Shown piece after piece: positions 24,648-36,991 of a stretch of DNA of 64,000 nucleotides; within the stretch, counting starts at the first letter, position 1; each line of letters opens with the position of its first letter. Source of the DNA: Parascedosporium putredinis (taxonomy: Eukaryota; Ascomycota; Sordariomycetes; Microascales; Microascaceae); NCBI GenBank assembly GCA_949357655.1, contig CASHTG010000012.1, forward strand, positions 3,720,001-3,784,000, read 5' to 3'. A program made the position numbers and the translations under genes. The notes below the pieces were generated by a model. It was not told where the DNA came from and ran no database searches. It saw only the letters and a list, made by a program, of their open reading frames with translations.

Positions 24648-26495
24648 TGGCGGGTAAAGGACGGCACCGCAATCGAGGAAACGGGCACCGTTGATTAAGC
24701 CCATGATTTCGAGGGCGAGACTCACTTTCTTCACTTCAACTTGTATATATATTTTCTCTCTGTATCTATGAAGAGTGACATCCCTAAAAGGGACACTGTC
24801 AATAAATTGTTGGCCATTGCCGAAACAGCTACTTGCCGTATAAGTTTGAAGAGTCCAGCCCCGGATCAAGTGCTCTAGACCCCTTTGGGCCCCGTTTAGT
24901 TTGTCCCAGAATCAGAATATGTCATTGATGGGATCAGGTTGGTCGTTACCCCTAATGATATTGATTCTCTTTGCCAGCTTCGGCCTGCAAGATAATAACA
25001 CATACGGTTGACATGAGACCATGAACCACTTATTCCGTCGGGAACCTTGGAATGATCCACGTGACTAGCGGAACACTGTGCCAGCCACTACAGTGCAGCT
25101 GAAGCTAAGTCAGCCGACCAACTGGGGGCGATGTCGGTCAGGAGACCGTTTACCCTTGAGCATGCAGGGAACTTTGATGGCATCGGTATTTTATGTGGTA
25201 CGACTCGTGGCGAGGACCAGGAAAGCCGCCTTGAACAATCCGTGACGCTGGTCTGTCGAACGGTGGTGGAACGAGTTGAGTCCGATCCCGGAAGGAACGG
25301 GAGTGTTCAGTATTGGGAAAGTGGATGGCACCATGTCTGCACTGTGGCCGCTCCGACGGGGGCATGCGTTAGCGTTTCCAACTGGGGTCGCTTCCCCAGA
25401 TTTCCATTCTCGGTCGGCGCGGGTCTGTAAGCCCAGCAGTGGGGAGCTGACCGGGGCTAGTACTAAACAATCAGCTCATCAATCGCCTAATAACCTGCGG
25501 GCCAAAACGAGCCCAGTTCCTGATGGCCGACTGACACAGTACGGCGACTTGCCCGCGTGCCACCCCTCACGCTCTCTCACAACTCCTCGTTACACTGACG
25601 TGCGCAGCTCGCTCAGGTCGCCGTTCCCTCCTCCTCCTCCCTCCTTCCCCCTATGAACGTTTAATTGCTGGCCTACGGTTGACTTCAACCTCGCCAACGT
25701 TTCGCATCGTGCATGTAGTTTTACCTCTTCCGTACCGTATTATTGAAAAGAGCCGAGTATCACCTTGTTTTCTGAATAATTTTTGCGCTCATCGGGGATG
25801 AGGCCCCGGCTCCGTGTACCCTTGCATCATTTAGGTGTTTCCCCCTGGCGAAGACGCCGTCCATGACGCAGAAGCTCATGTCACGCGATTGCCTCCCACC
25901 CCCGCTTTGTACCCCGTACCAATCCCGCCACAGCCGCCCGGCGAAGTGTCTCGGTATCGGTACGGTATCAAGTTCCATCATGGGCAAATTCAGGGCAGGT
26001 AAACCCGTCTCCCCCGCGAAGGCGAGGGCGAGGTCCTGCCTTCCCCTCTCCGAGCTCATACCCCGCCTATCCCGTGAACCAAAGGTAGGAACTTAACAGC
26101 CCAGCCATTTCCCACAAGTGTATGAGTAGGGGAACTTGAAGGGACCTTGGCTCATCACGGGACCAGACATTGATCGCCTCCCTCCTTCTTAGCCGGTTGC
26201 TCCCCTTTCCCCTCATCAGTCTTTAAACCTTCCCCTCAAAGCTCTCTGAACCTCCCACCTTCAACCTTCCTCTTCACTTCTTCATCTTTCCTTGTTCAAC
26301 CCAAACGACACCCTCAATCGCAAGGTAAGCTTGCTTCTTCTCCTATAATCACCCTTCGTCAAGCTCGTCTTCCCCTTGCATCCCTCTTTCACTTCCATTG
26401 TCGTGTTTTCACGAGATACTAATGCGCTGTCTCAGCTTCCTTCATCCTAACCCCGCCCTCCAACCCCGCCTCTCTTCACCAGAACCGCCGCAAAC
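24648..26495. other. Non-coding DNA between GH16 gene and small conserved gene
   Basis: Contains the 3' flank of the GH16 gene, then about 1.3 kb with nothing recognisable, then a C/T-rich promoter/leader (26.1-26.5 kb) that includes a probable 5' UTR intron. Confidence 0.6.
26325..26482 (+). other. Probable 5' UTR intron
   Basis: Donor CAAG|GTAAGC at 26325, branch-like CCTAAC near 26449 and acceptor CACCAG ending at 26482, 13 bases upstream of the start codon at 26496. These signals match the downstream coding introns, so the leader is probably spliced. Confidence 0.55.
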
Positions 26496-27192
26496 ATGGC
26501 AGCGACAGCTAAGAAGGCCGATGTCAAGAACATCAACGACCTCGGTATGTAGAGAGCTGTTCGAGTGGTGCTAGATTGTGCCCCTGTCTGTTGACGCTCG
26601 TACACATGAAAAGCATGCTAATCAGGTATTTGGCGCGCTTTTGTAGAAAAGGATGGCGTCGAGCTCAAGATCAATGCCGACACCCAGAAGACTGGCTGGT
26701 AAGTCTTTCACGGTGGGGGATATGTTCCTTTCCTCAACTCCGTTTTCCCCTTGCGTCTTCATCTGATGCACGAACGGGTGCTGACCCAATGGCCCCGGCG
26801 GCTGTTTTTAGGAAGATCAACAGTTCAACATCCACGGTAGAAGACCCTGCCGTACTCAAAGATTACCTCACCACTCCTCCTGTCAAGAAGATTGACCTCC
26901 GGTTCCCCCTTGGAATCGTAGTAACTGCCCGTAATCTTAAGGGTGTTACGATCAAGGACGCGTTAGACGCCATTCACAAGGCTTACAAGAAGAGGGTAGG
27001 CTTATTCTTCCATTGACCTTTCAAGAGCGGCTAGCTAACAACGCAAATGTCTCTTTGCAGACTGACGACGAGTTGGACCTGCCCTACCTCGCTGGTTTCG
27101 AGTGGGACAAGGAAGAGTCGTGGACTGAGCTTGTTGTGCACCTCGCCAAGAACTCTAGCGCGCCCATGGAGAAGAAGAAGAAGAACAAATAA
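26496..27192 (+). CDS. Small conserved protein, possibly DUF6699-related
   Basis: Exons 26496-26544, 26626-26698, 26812-26995 and 27061-27192 join cleanly into 145 aa, the only gene in the window with no frame break. Splicing gives NDLGIWRAFVEKDGVELK, TGWKINSSTSTVEDP, then YLTTPPVKKIDLRFPLGIVV, GVTIKDALDAIHKAYKKR and a lysine-rich C-terminus (MEKKKKNK). The order of a PPVKKIDLRF-type strand, GVT, then a helix with DALDAIHKAYKK resembles DUF6699 proteins (PPL...L...GVTVxDVLxxIY), but I cannot confirm membership. The coding exons, strong C/T-rich promoter and leader intron suggest a well-expressed gene. The function is unknown. It is not ribosomal protein L22, which I considered because of size and leader type. 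Confidence 0.85.
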
Positions 27193-28454
27193 GCGCTCTC
27201 TTCGCCTCGTCGGTACTAGCAACGGCCAACGATTTCGTTTCCCTGCTAGACCTTCTCCCCTGCCAATCTCTCATGAGTGGCAGCCAACTGCTGTGCTTGA
27301 TTGTCGGGTTGCTTGAGACAATCCTGTTTGTAGAACATGGGGGTTGTCGATCACAAGCACTCGATCTCGAACATAGTGTGTTACCTACGCATGCATATAA
27401 TTGTAGAACAGCCAGCGATGAACCTTGTGCAATTGGGACGGGGGTTAGTAGTTCCTGCCTATTCGACTTTCAATACATTGTTCTGCTGTCATTTATTTTT
27501 TCTTCCCTTTGCTCCACGATTCCTAGCGACCAATTGTAGAAGTGAAGCACTATTTATGCAGGAAAACCCCCTTTTGTGTTGACGTTGACGACACGACTAA
27601 GAGCGATCAATTGATGTCGTGGATGATGTCGCGATGTGCCAAAGTGGAGACGGCTTCCCAAGTCATCAGGCCAGGGCGGGCGGGGTCTTCGGTGAAGTGG
27701 GGCAGGAGCTTGCCGAACACGATAACAGATTTACATAGAAATCACTGAGCACAATGTTAAGAGGATACAGTGGTTGATGAATGATTACGACACCGGCGGA
27801 ACCAGAACCAAAAGCCAATCCACCACCGGATGTCTGCCTATGTTTTCTCACTCCAAAGCCCTCAAGAGTCAAATCTGGCTCACGTTCGTCGGCCTTCTCC
27901 AAAAGGTAGAATTTCTGGGGTCGCCCCGGCCCCTTGGAGCTCTTTGAGTTGTTCTTTTCAAGCGCTGCGCCGAGCTTGTTTTCGCAAATCGCGGGGAAGC
28001 TAGGGGCAGGAAGCCGAGGGCTGTCACTGACGTAAGATTGGGTACATGAAGGTTCAACTGCTGGGTTCAATCGGCTACACGCGGATCACCTATGCCATTC
28101 TCGGGCCTGGAACAGCTGTGCGGAAATACTCCCTTCATGGCCACACAAGCAACCTTTCGCAAAGGTCCAAAAGCGTGCGACTCCGAGAAGGCGGGGATTA
28201 AGAAATTGGAATGGAAAGGACCGGGTCGCGGCTGTAGTTGCTTAGTTTAGAGAATTCCGCTCTTTTGCTTTAAAATCGAAACTGTCCTCCGCCAACCCGT
28301 TTCTCGAACTCTTGTCTTTTTCTCAGATGATACGGAGGGCCCGCGGAAACTGCTAATTCGAAGGCTGAGCAAATCATCCAAGCATCCACTTCGATCTGAG
28401 CCCTTGAGCACGAGGATTTCATCATCCCCAAAGTCTCCACTCCCTTCCAGCACC
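27193..28454. other. Non-coding DNA upstream of homogentisate dioxygenase
   Basis: 3' flank of the small conserved gene and promoter of hmgA. No gene is recognisable. A minus-strand open frame at 27.7-28.1 kb has no protein-like features. Confidence 0.6.
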
Positions 28455-29935
28455 ATGCCGACGACGCAGTTTAGTTTTGCCGAAAAGTATCGGTATCAGA
28501 CTGGCTTCGACTCCTATCTCGAGTTTGTCATCCCGCCCTTCCCTCTATGGCGCTTTTGCCAGTCGAGTCTGTCTGATACACAATGCTAACCATGGCTGCC
28601 GTGGGATAGGAGCGAAGCTGCACCGGGATCTCTTCCCATCGGGGCCAACTCGCCACAGAAGCCGCCGCATGGCCTGTACGCCGAGAAGTTGTCCGGCACC
28701 GCTTTTACCGCTCCCCGACACGAGAATAAGCAGACCTGGCTCTACAGGATACTCCCATCATGCTCTCACCCGCCATTCGAAGCAGCAAATGTGAATGCGG
28801 AGGCGGTCAGCGACTTTTCCAAGCTCAAGTTCATCCCTAATCAGCTGAGATGGGATCCATTTGATCACAACGAGTCGAAAGACCTGGATTTCGTGGCAGG
28901 TTTGCGGTTGGTCGCCGGAGCTGGCGATCCCGCGCTAAAACAGGGACTGGGCATGTACATATACGCCGCGGGCAAGAGCATGGATGAACATACGGCCTTC
29001 TACTCTGCCGATGGTGACCTGTTGATCGTGGCTCAAGAGGGCGTCCTCGATATCCGAACAGAGTTTGGGTGGTTGTGCGTACGGCCAATGGAGATTTGCG
29101 TGATCCCCGGGGTGTGAAGTATCAAGTGCATCTCCCCTCTGGACCGGCAAGAGGATACGGACTCGAGCTGTACCAAAATCATTTCGTCCTGCCAGAGCTT
29201 GGGCCTATTGGGTCGAACGGCCTGGCGAACGCCCGAGACTTCCAGGCGCCGGTGGCCTGCTTTAGCGAAGACCATGGCACAACGGCATCGGACGGTCCCA
29301 CCAAATACTCGGTCATGGTCAAGTTCAACAATGCTCTTTTCCAAACCACGCAAGCCCATACGCCGTTCGACGTTGTCGCATGGCACGGAAACTACTACCC
29401 ATACAAGTATGACTTGGGGCGCTTCAACACCATTGGCTCGATATCGTATGACCATCCAGATCCGAGCATCTTTACCGTTCTTTCGGCTCCAAGCGAACAC
29501 CCTGGAACAGCCGTGGCCGACTTTGTCATCTTTCCTCCCCGATGGCTTGTGGCAGAGGACACGTTTCGGCCGCCTTGGTACCACCGCAACACGATGAGTG
29601 AGTTCATGGGTCTCATACTAGGAGCATACGACGCCAAGCGAGCCGGGAAGGGAGGCTTCGTGCCAGGCGGTGCTAGTTTGCATAATGTCATGAGCGGACA
29701 TGGTCCGGATGCGGCGAGCTATGAAGGGGCACGCAACGCCGAGCTCAAGCCAGCCAAGGTCGGGGAAGGGAGCTGCGCGTTCATGTTTGAGAGCTGCTTA
29801 ATGGTAGGCGTGACCGAATGGGGACTCAAGACTTGCCAAAAGGTCCAAGAAGGATATAACGACGAGAGCTGGGGTGGGGTCCGGGTGCACTGGCAACGAC
29901 CTGAAGGAGACCATGGAAAGGCGCACTTGTTGTAG
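28455..29935 (+). CDS. hmgA: Homogentisate 1,2-dioxygenase
   Basis: Fe(II) ring-cleaving dioxygenase converting homogentisate to maleylacetoacetate in phenylalanine/tyrosine catabolism. Exon 1 (28455-28522) encodes MPTTQFSFAEKYRYQTGFDS. The intron is 28523-28609, with an atypical GTTTGT donor and GATAG acceptor. Exon 2 begins at 28610 (SEAAPGSLPIGANSPQ). Family landmarks: HGLYAEKLSGTAFTAPR, NKQTWLYRI, HNESKDLDFVAGL, VPGGASLHNVMSGHGPD. Iron ligands are expected in YHRNTMSEFMGL (His and Glu, ~residues 347-353) and in HNVMSGHG. Repaired length is about 464 aa, normal for the family. One break in CCCCGGGG at 29105-29112 (CVIP/RGVKYQVHLPSG), one base short. Located 15.4 kb from fahA, transcribed in the opposite sense. 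Confidence 0.97.
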
Positions 29936-32168
29936 GAGAGGCGGGGGCGCCGGCGTCCAATATTACAAGGGAGAGAGCGCAATTTGACGACTTGGAAGAT
30001 ATCACGAGGGCAAAATAGGCATAGTGCAATTGCATTTTGGTGAAATTGGATTTTGTAGGAAAAAGAAAAGGGTGGCATGGCCCCGAGGTCGAAGTTGTCG
30101 CTTCGCTGGGATTCACGCGGAACCTTCAATACACCGTTCCGTTGCATTTTTTCTCTGGCGCATTTTCTTCTCTGGCGCTCTTTTTCCTACTTTCTTATGA
30201 GGCAGCTTTTCTTTTACCTCTGTTTCCATCGTGTTAATCTTTGGGAGATAAAGGCCACGGAACTTGTCCGCATGGCTTTCACCATCCATGACACACCCAG
30301 CACCTTAAGACAGGTGCTATTGAACACAGCGGGAACGCTGGAGGCAGGGTGGCTTTCAGCTCAAGTCCTGTTTCCATGCGCCGTTGTTAAGCCTGCCGCA
30401 TTAGATAATAACCTCAGAGGCTGTGGGATCTGGGGCGGCGTTCAGCAAAACGCCATTGGGACGCCACCTCGTTCCCAGAACCGGGTTTCACCCTCGCCCC
30501 CTCCTCCCTCCCTCCAAAAGCATAGGCTGTCAGAACCCACAGCTCGGATAGACTTTTGTGCTACGTTCGTTTGTGCAGGGCATCGGTGGAGACGTGCTAG
30601 TTTTCAGGGTTCGAAAAGAGCAAAGACGGACAGCCATGGACGAAAAAGATGGCCCTCTCGTGCTCGCGTGGCGGTAAGCCTCCCCATTGACCGACGTGCG
30701 ACCGAGAAATGGGGGTGCAGTCATATTAGGTGTTGGTGGTATGAAATATGAATCAACGAGAAGCGAGGAGATCGGAGTTTCTTCCGCCTTTTTTCTCTCT
30801 TTTTCTGTCCTTGGCCTTCTTTCCTTGCTTCTTCTCATGTGCTTCCCCCTGTCTATTCTGCTCCTTCGACGTATGAAAGTATGCGTGCTTGAGCGTACAT
30901 TGGATGGATTCGACGTTGAACCTGGAGCCGAACTTGCAGATGTTTAGCATGTTTTTCTGTCGATCTCTTGGTCCGAGGCTCGTTACTGGATGCAGCCGAC
31001 CGCCCTGGTTATGCTTTCCATCACCGCCCTTTTTCCGTAAACTCGTGACTCTCTGACTGTGCTTCGTTTTCTTTGGCCCCGGCCCGGGCTGGGGGTTTCT
31101 TTTTCTTCATCTCGGGTCCTTGCCGTTCGTGGGCCCGGCCCGCCCCCTCCCCTCCTCTTAGATGCCACGAAGAGGGAAATAAGCCGCTTTGGGCATCCTG
31201 CCGCACGCGAGAAGGGAGATTGACGGGATTGGGTGGTTGAACTCTGGAGGGCGTGGCGCTCCGGAATGCAGCTTTCGCGTAATTTGGTCGACTCAGGACC
31301 GGAGGACCAGACGCGATGATGACAGGGCATGCAGGTGAGCTCTTTGGAATTGAACCTGCTGCGCGGCCATTCCTTCCGACCTTCTTTTCCCAAGAAGAAG
31401 AAGAGAAAAAGTAAAGAGTCGTGAGGAAAATGAGGGAATGGGAATGGAAATCGACAGGGGGCCGGTATGAGAGTTTCCAAGTGCGGAACCTAGGGCCGCC
31501 TCTCGTTTGTTTCTTTTCTTTTTTTCTTTTTCGGTCCTCGCGGGTGTTATTGTATATCGGATCAGGGAAGCCAAGAGACGACTAAATGGCTCAAAATGCT
31601 AGGTTCGTGGTGAGATTATACCAACGTAGTCTATAATGCTATGCGCTATGAGGTGTGCTAGGTGCTATGTATGTCGTAGAAGGAGGAATGAACAATGGTA
31701 TCTCGTGAAGCTATTTCCTTTTCCCCTCCTCTCTATGATGCCCTAGATGACATGTGTAAACTAGAAGAGAAATTCGCTGTAATACCGGAGGGACAACTAA
31801 AAAAGGGGGCTTATTGGAGGAAAGAGAAGGGTTGAAGAAGAGGAAAAAAAAAAAAGACATTGGGTGAAATGCAATAAGACGCCGGACAGGAAAACGGACC
31901 TGTCTCCCTCATTCACGCCGCGCTACTAACCAACCGTACTCCCTTCCCTGTATTGATTATCATCATGGACATGAAAAAACAAAGAAAAGACGCTGTACAA
32001 TGAGACGAAGCATTATAGAAAAAGAAGAATGGGGGCGTGGAGGGGAAGAAAAAGGGGAAAAGATGGTGTAAAAAAGGACAGCAGGAAACCGGCGCATATC
32101 CCGCTTCACGCATCTTCGTCCCCTGTAAACTTTTCCCACTCTCGCCTTTGCATCTTCCAACCCGTCCC
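29936..32168. other. Non-coding DNA between converging hmgA and methyltransferase genes
   Basis: 3' flanks of two convergent genes plus about 1.5 kb of unassigned DNA. No gene is recognised. It contains A/T-rich and GA-rich tracts near 31.7-32.1 kb. Confidence 0.6.
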
Positions 32169-33636
32169 TCACGGCAGAGGTTTCCTCGCGTGGATGGCGT
32201 GAAAGGGGAGAAAAGTGTGAAAGGACACGTCGGCGGTGGCCTTCCTGACCTCGACCAGAAACATCTCGAGCTGCATCATGGTCCAGCCGAGGCCGTGGAC
32301 AAAGGGTTTCCTGGCCATGCCCTTGAGGCCGTCGATGATGACGGTTTTCAAGAGCTGGCCGCAGTCGGAGAGCTCGCGCTTCTTGGGCCACACGCCAATG
32401 GGGCACTTGAGCGTGGTCTGGGTGACTTTTTCGAAGCCGAGCTCGCGGAGGTCGTCGGCCACGTGAGTGATGGCGTGGAGGTCGGCGCCGAGGGCGAGGA
32501 GGCCCTGGGAGAGGTGGAAGAAGAAATCTCGGAGGCGGTAGGTGGTTTCGGGGGTGAGGGTGGAGTCGTCGGCTTGGGGTTCGTAGTGCAGCTCTTGGAT
32601 CTCTAGGTAGCCGCCGGGTTTGAGGTGTCTGGAACGTGAAGAGCGTTAGTGGGAAAAAGGCGCCTGCCTACCCTGGGGGCCTGATCGCTTGGGCCGGCCT
32701 TGGACCGCGCCGGAGAACGAAGGAAAAGACTTACTTGTACGCTCTCTCGAGAAGATCCCGCCGGTTCTTGATGGAGTGCAGGGTGTGGCGTATGTGGATG
32801 TAGTCGAAGTGGTTTTCGGGGTAGTCCCATCCGTTTTCGTGTTCGATGTCGTCGACGAGGAACTGGACGTTGGGGGCACCAACTCTGGTTGTATGGGGGA
32901 GAGGTCGAGTCCGAGAAATTGCGAATCTGGGTACACGTCTGCCACTGCGGAGGGGGCGATGGGTGTTAGACTTGGGATCTCTACACGAGGGGACCAGAAG
33001 AAAAAGGCAAGAAAGAAAGAAAGAAAAAGAAACATCAACGACCATGACAGCACCATAGCATCTCCTTTTCCTTTCTTTTCTTTTCCCTTTTCTCATCAAG
33101 GAAGGGAAACCCCCAAAGCGAGAGACAAGAAACGAGGCCTAGGGGCCCAACTCAACTTACATTCCGTGCACCAAGCGCCCGTTCCAGTTCCTATAAAAGA
33201 GCAAGAAGTGGTGTTAGCCGCATTTTTTCATATCGAAGAAAGTCCGAGCTGTTTTGAAGCCATCTCCATCAAAAGCAGGGCACAAACCACCAAACGAAGA
33301 AATGTGCCCCATCTTGTCCTCGTCAAGCTAGAGAATCAACTTACCAAGGTCTAATACCTCGGCACCTTCTGTTAATAGATCCTCCACGGGTGCATAAAAG
33401 GCCTTGCCGTCGCACAACTCAAGGGTCATAACATGGCGCATCTCGTCACACTGCTGCTCGACGTCGTCGTTGGGAAACGGGTATTTGCCCGCGTGGTAAG
33501 CGTGATAGCGGAGACCGCCCTCGACGACATGTTCAAGGATGCTTTCGGTGAGGCTCTTGGTTTCGATGGACCGGTGGTAGGTTTCCGAGTCGGAGGAGCC
33601 CTCGCTAGACTGCCCGCGGGGCTCTTCAGAGGACAT
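32169..33636 (-). CDS. SAM-dependent methyltransferase, LaeA/TAM-like
   Basis: Class I (seven-beta-strand) methyltransferase; fungal relatives include LaeA-type regulators of secondary metabolism and enzymes of unknown substrate. Exons: 33636-33345, 33190-33161 (only 30 bases), 32944-32735 and 32628-32169. Splicing rebuilds SAM motif I: AEVLDLG-TGTGAWCTE-LADVYP, then FLGLDLSPIQP, VPPNVQFLVDDIE and a post-motif FDYIHIRHTL. The C-terminal part has KHLKPGGYLEIQELH and ends HTFLPFHAIHARKPLP. Repaired length is about 330 aa, usual for the family. The N-terminus contains the typical RYHAYHAGKYPFPNDDVEQ region. One break at C5 on the coding strand near 32877-32881 (VPP/NVQF), one base short. Start chosen at MSSEEPRGQ; an in-frame upstream ATG at 33783 is possible. 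Substrate unknown. Confidence 0.92.
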
Positions 33637-34767
33637 GTTGGTGGGCGAGGGGCGGCCGAGGCTGACCAGACCTACGGGATCGAAGTAACGGTGGCGAGGA
33701 CGGGGATTTGGACAAAGGCCGGAGAAGGATGTTGGCGTGACCACGATACTGCAATGGCGTTCTCGGGATGTGCAAGGATGCATATGGAAAGTTCACACAA
33801 GACTTTTGAGACTAGGGAGAAAAGAGAAAACAAGAGTGTAGGAAAAAGAAAAAGCGGGAAAAATTAAAGGGGGCGGAGGAAAGAAGAAGAATGTGGAGAG
33901 CTTCTAGCGGGAAGCTGTCAAGCTTGGACGGCAGAACTAGGCGGAAGTTTGGTGAAACCGGCGTGCGGGACTCGGGGCTTCGGAGAAAGAGAGTGTTGAA
34001 AGGGGGAAACTGAAGCCGTTGGGTGGCGATGTCGGGACAAAAACGCTGTTTTAAGGTTGGGACAAGTCCCGCTTCCTCACAAGGTTTGGTGCCTTTGAAC
34101 GCCTTTTTTCCCCTGCTCTCCGCGTCTCCCTTTCTTTTCGGTTTAGACTAGGTCGAAAGAGGCGGGACAAACATTAGGAGTACGGAGAAAGGAGGAAAGA
34201 TGGTCGAAAAGAAGTCGGATTTTAGAAAGGGAAAAGAAATTCAGGAGAAGAGGAAAGACGATCCGAGGAAGAAAGTGCGTGTGTGTGTCTGTGAGTGAGT
34301 TTGTGTGTGCGGGCGGGTGACGGAATAAAGTACCAGGGCGGAGGAAGGTAGGCGGGACTGGGGAGGCTCCAAAGGGGGAAGAAAAAAAAAGAGACCCAAG
34401 CAGTTATAAGCAGAAGCTAGCAAGGGAGTTGAGCCAGCAGACCCAACAGCCTGGGAAGCCAGAGATCTCGGCCGAGGATGCGGGAGTCGTGTGTACCTGG
34501 CCGGGAAGGCGTAGGATGCGAGTCCGACTGGGTGGGAGAGAGAACGGCAAGGGGGAAGGATGCGCTAAGGACCGAGGAACCAGGAGAAAGACGATCTGGC
34601 ACTCGAGCAAGGAAGACGTAGGCCCCAAATACTTCGATGCAGAGTCGATGGAGGCGGGTCCAGGAGGGAACGGGGCGCCCGCTAATACGTCGTGGAGGCT
34701 TTTGGGAGATAGACAGCGGGCGAGGGCGTAGGGAGAAGGGCAGGGAGAAGGGTAGAGAGAGCGAGGT

Positions 34768-34791
34768 AGAGAGAGAGAGAGAGAGAGAGAG
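34768..34791. repeat. GA microsatellite
   Basis: About 12 pure AG units inside a longer purine-rich plus-strand tract. Confidence 0.9.
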
Positions 34792-35673
34792 GTTGAGATG
34801 GAGGAGGAGAGAGCTGGAAGGGGTGGGCGTTGCCTATACCGCCCACGCTCTTGCGGCACTCAGTGGTTCACTGGCCCAGCTGCCAGGACCCGTTGGAATG
34901 AAGGGGGTGCGTGGATGAGAGAGCTCGAGAATGGAATGGGCGCACGCAGAAGAGTGGATAGTGAGACTAGGCCCCATGTAGAAGTCAGAGACGCATCGCA
35001 TCGATTCGTGCTGGAAGCTTCCCAAGAGCCGTGGAGCCGTGGACCCGTACGCCGGGAAGCAGGGACCAGGGTCGGGTGTATTTTGTTTCTTGCACCAGTG
35101 CTCCCCCTTCAAAGATCCCTCTGCCCCCGTTCCTGCTTGACTTACAGGTTCTGATTAGTCGAGAGGGTCCTCCCGTGGATCAAGGGGTTGGGTGGAGACG
35201 GTATATGTATATATATTATGGATAAGAAAAGAAAGAGGCTTTTTCGGCGTTGAGGGGTGGAAAGGACCTTGGCCGGAGAAAGAGCCCCGAGGAGCTCGGG
35301 GAGATTGTGGAAGGGGAGGTGGGGAGGAGGAGAAGATCTGAGGTGGATCCTATCGTAAACGCCGTCGAGAAAAGCAGGACCAAGGGTCGGAGTATAGGTA
35401 TGTTGCTCAAGAGATGGAAAAGGGGAAGGAAGAAGAAGAGAGAAAGAAAAAAGAGAGAGAAAAAGGATGGCACTCGTGGGAACCCACACGTCGAAAAACG
35501 TCAGACGAACAAGAGGTCGTGCGGCAGCACAGAAGATGGGATGTGAAGTCGAGGCAAGGAACAAGCATCGATGGGTTTGGGAAGAGAGACTCGTGGTCGA
35601 CATTGAAGACCCAGCTCGCTGGCTCGGGGGAAGAACAAGCCCTTGTCACAACCACCAACAACGCAACCGATAC

Positions 35674-35707
35674 CCCCATGTCCCCCATGTCCCATGTCCC
35701 ATGTCCC
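35674..35707. repeat. CCCATGT tandem repeat
   Basis: Four to five units of CCCATGT with small length variation in the C run. Confidence 0.9.
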
Positions 35708-36974
35708 GACAACCTGGTCCCCTCATGCAACCCGGAGACACAAAAACCCGCCTGGCTGGTGGAGGTGGAGGGGAAAACACGGAACTGGCGGACAGGACAA
35801 GTCGCAATTTGCACCTGTCACGGATCCAATTACTTACATGCGAAGCAAAGGGGGGTTTCTTTCTTTTTCTACCCATTATGAAGCTTGGCATTGGCTGGAG
35901 AGAATTGGACTTGAAGACGCCGGATTCGTTTTCTTCATTATCCTCCTTTGGTCTGCTGTCTTTCTTTCGTTTTTCCTCACTTCCCTCCTTTCCCTCGGCC
36001 GCTTGCTTTGTCTGTGGCTGGATTGGATACGAGAGTTGGATATCGGACAGGGTGGCTTTCCTGGGTACAAGTAGGTATTACGATTATTATTATGAGTAGT
36101 ATTATCCAACCCTCGGTCCTTGTCGTATAAAACGCCGCCATGCTCTCTGATGGTGCTCATGTCCTGGTCAAAATTACAAGCTAGACCACTTGCGGGAAGG
36201 GGGTGGGTGAGGAGTGACGCGATGGCAGAATCTGGTTTGGGGGAGCAGCTGGAAAAATAGAAAAAAAGAAAAATTGAAGGGTTGGTGCGGGTGCGGGTGC
36301 AGATGAGATCAACCCTGTCCTCAAATTCATCCGACTAGCAGGACACTGGTGCACGACACTGACGAAATGGTCTTGACATCTGGGGCGGTGCCAGGCCACT
36401 GGGTGTCGGGCAGAGAGACTGGACATGAAAAGGGGAGGAGTACCGAGGGAGGAGAGGGTGGTGGCGAGAAACGGCGGAGGGGAGGGGATGAGAGGGAGGT
36501 GGGTGCGATGACCAGCATGCGAGACTGCGAGCAAAGATGGGAAAGGAGGGCGGGGAAGCAAGTAAACCTGGCGATGATGCCAGCTCGCCAACTGGGAGGA
36601 AAAAATAAATAAATGAAAATCTTAGTCAAGGGAGCCAGATGAGAACAGAAATCTCTCTCTTCTAACCCCTCCGCTATCCCAAAGGGGAGGAAGAAAACAC
36701 TTTTCAATGGCCCTCTCCAGACGAACGGGTTTGCAAAATTTCGCTTGTTGCATCCATGCCACGCTTGGTCGCATCCAAAGAGGAATTGCATATCAAAATG
36801 TCCCGTGCCGAATCTGGATCTGGTCCTCTTCCTTTCCTTTTCTTCTTCTTTTGTTTTCTCCCTCTCGCGTCCAAAATTTTCCCTTATTTGGTTTGACTAT
36901 CCCCTGTGCTTGTTCTGGAAAAAAAGGGCCGGCTCTTCATTTCGCTGCCATCGTCCCCAGCCGCGCTTCCCTCC

Positions 36975-36991
36975 TTTTTTTTTTTTTTTTT
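36975..36991. repeat. Poly-T tract of 17
   Basis: Homopolymer of 17 T following a C/T-rich stretch. Its length may be under-reported, given the homopolymer problem seen in the genes. Confidence 0.85.

Noticed and set aside
26496..27192. Ribosomal protein L22
   Set aside because: Promoter type and size fit, but the protein shares none of the L22e landmarks.
35467..36099. Plus-strand open frame of 210 codons
   Set aside because: Spans the CCCATGT repeat and T-rich DNA; no conserved pattern; alternative frames are equally open.
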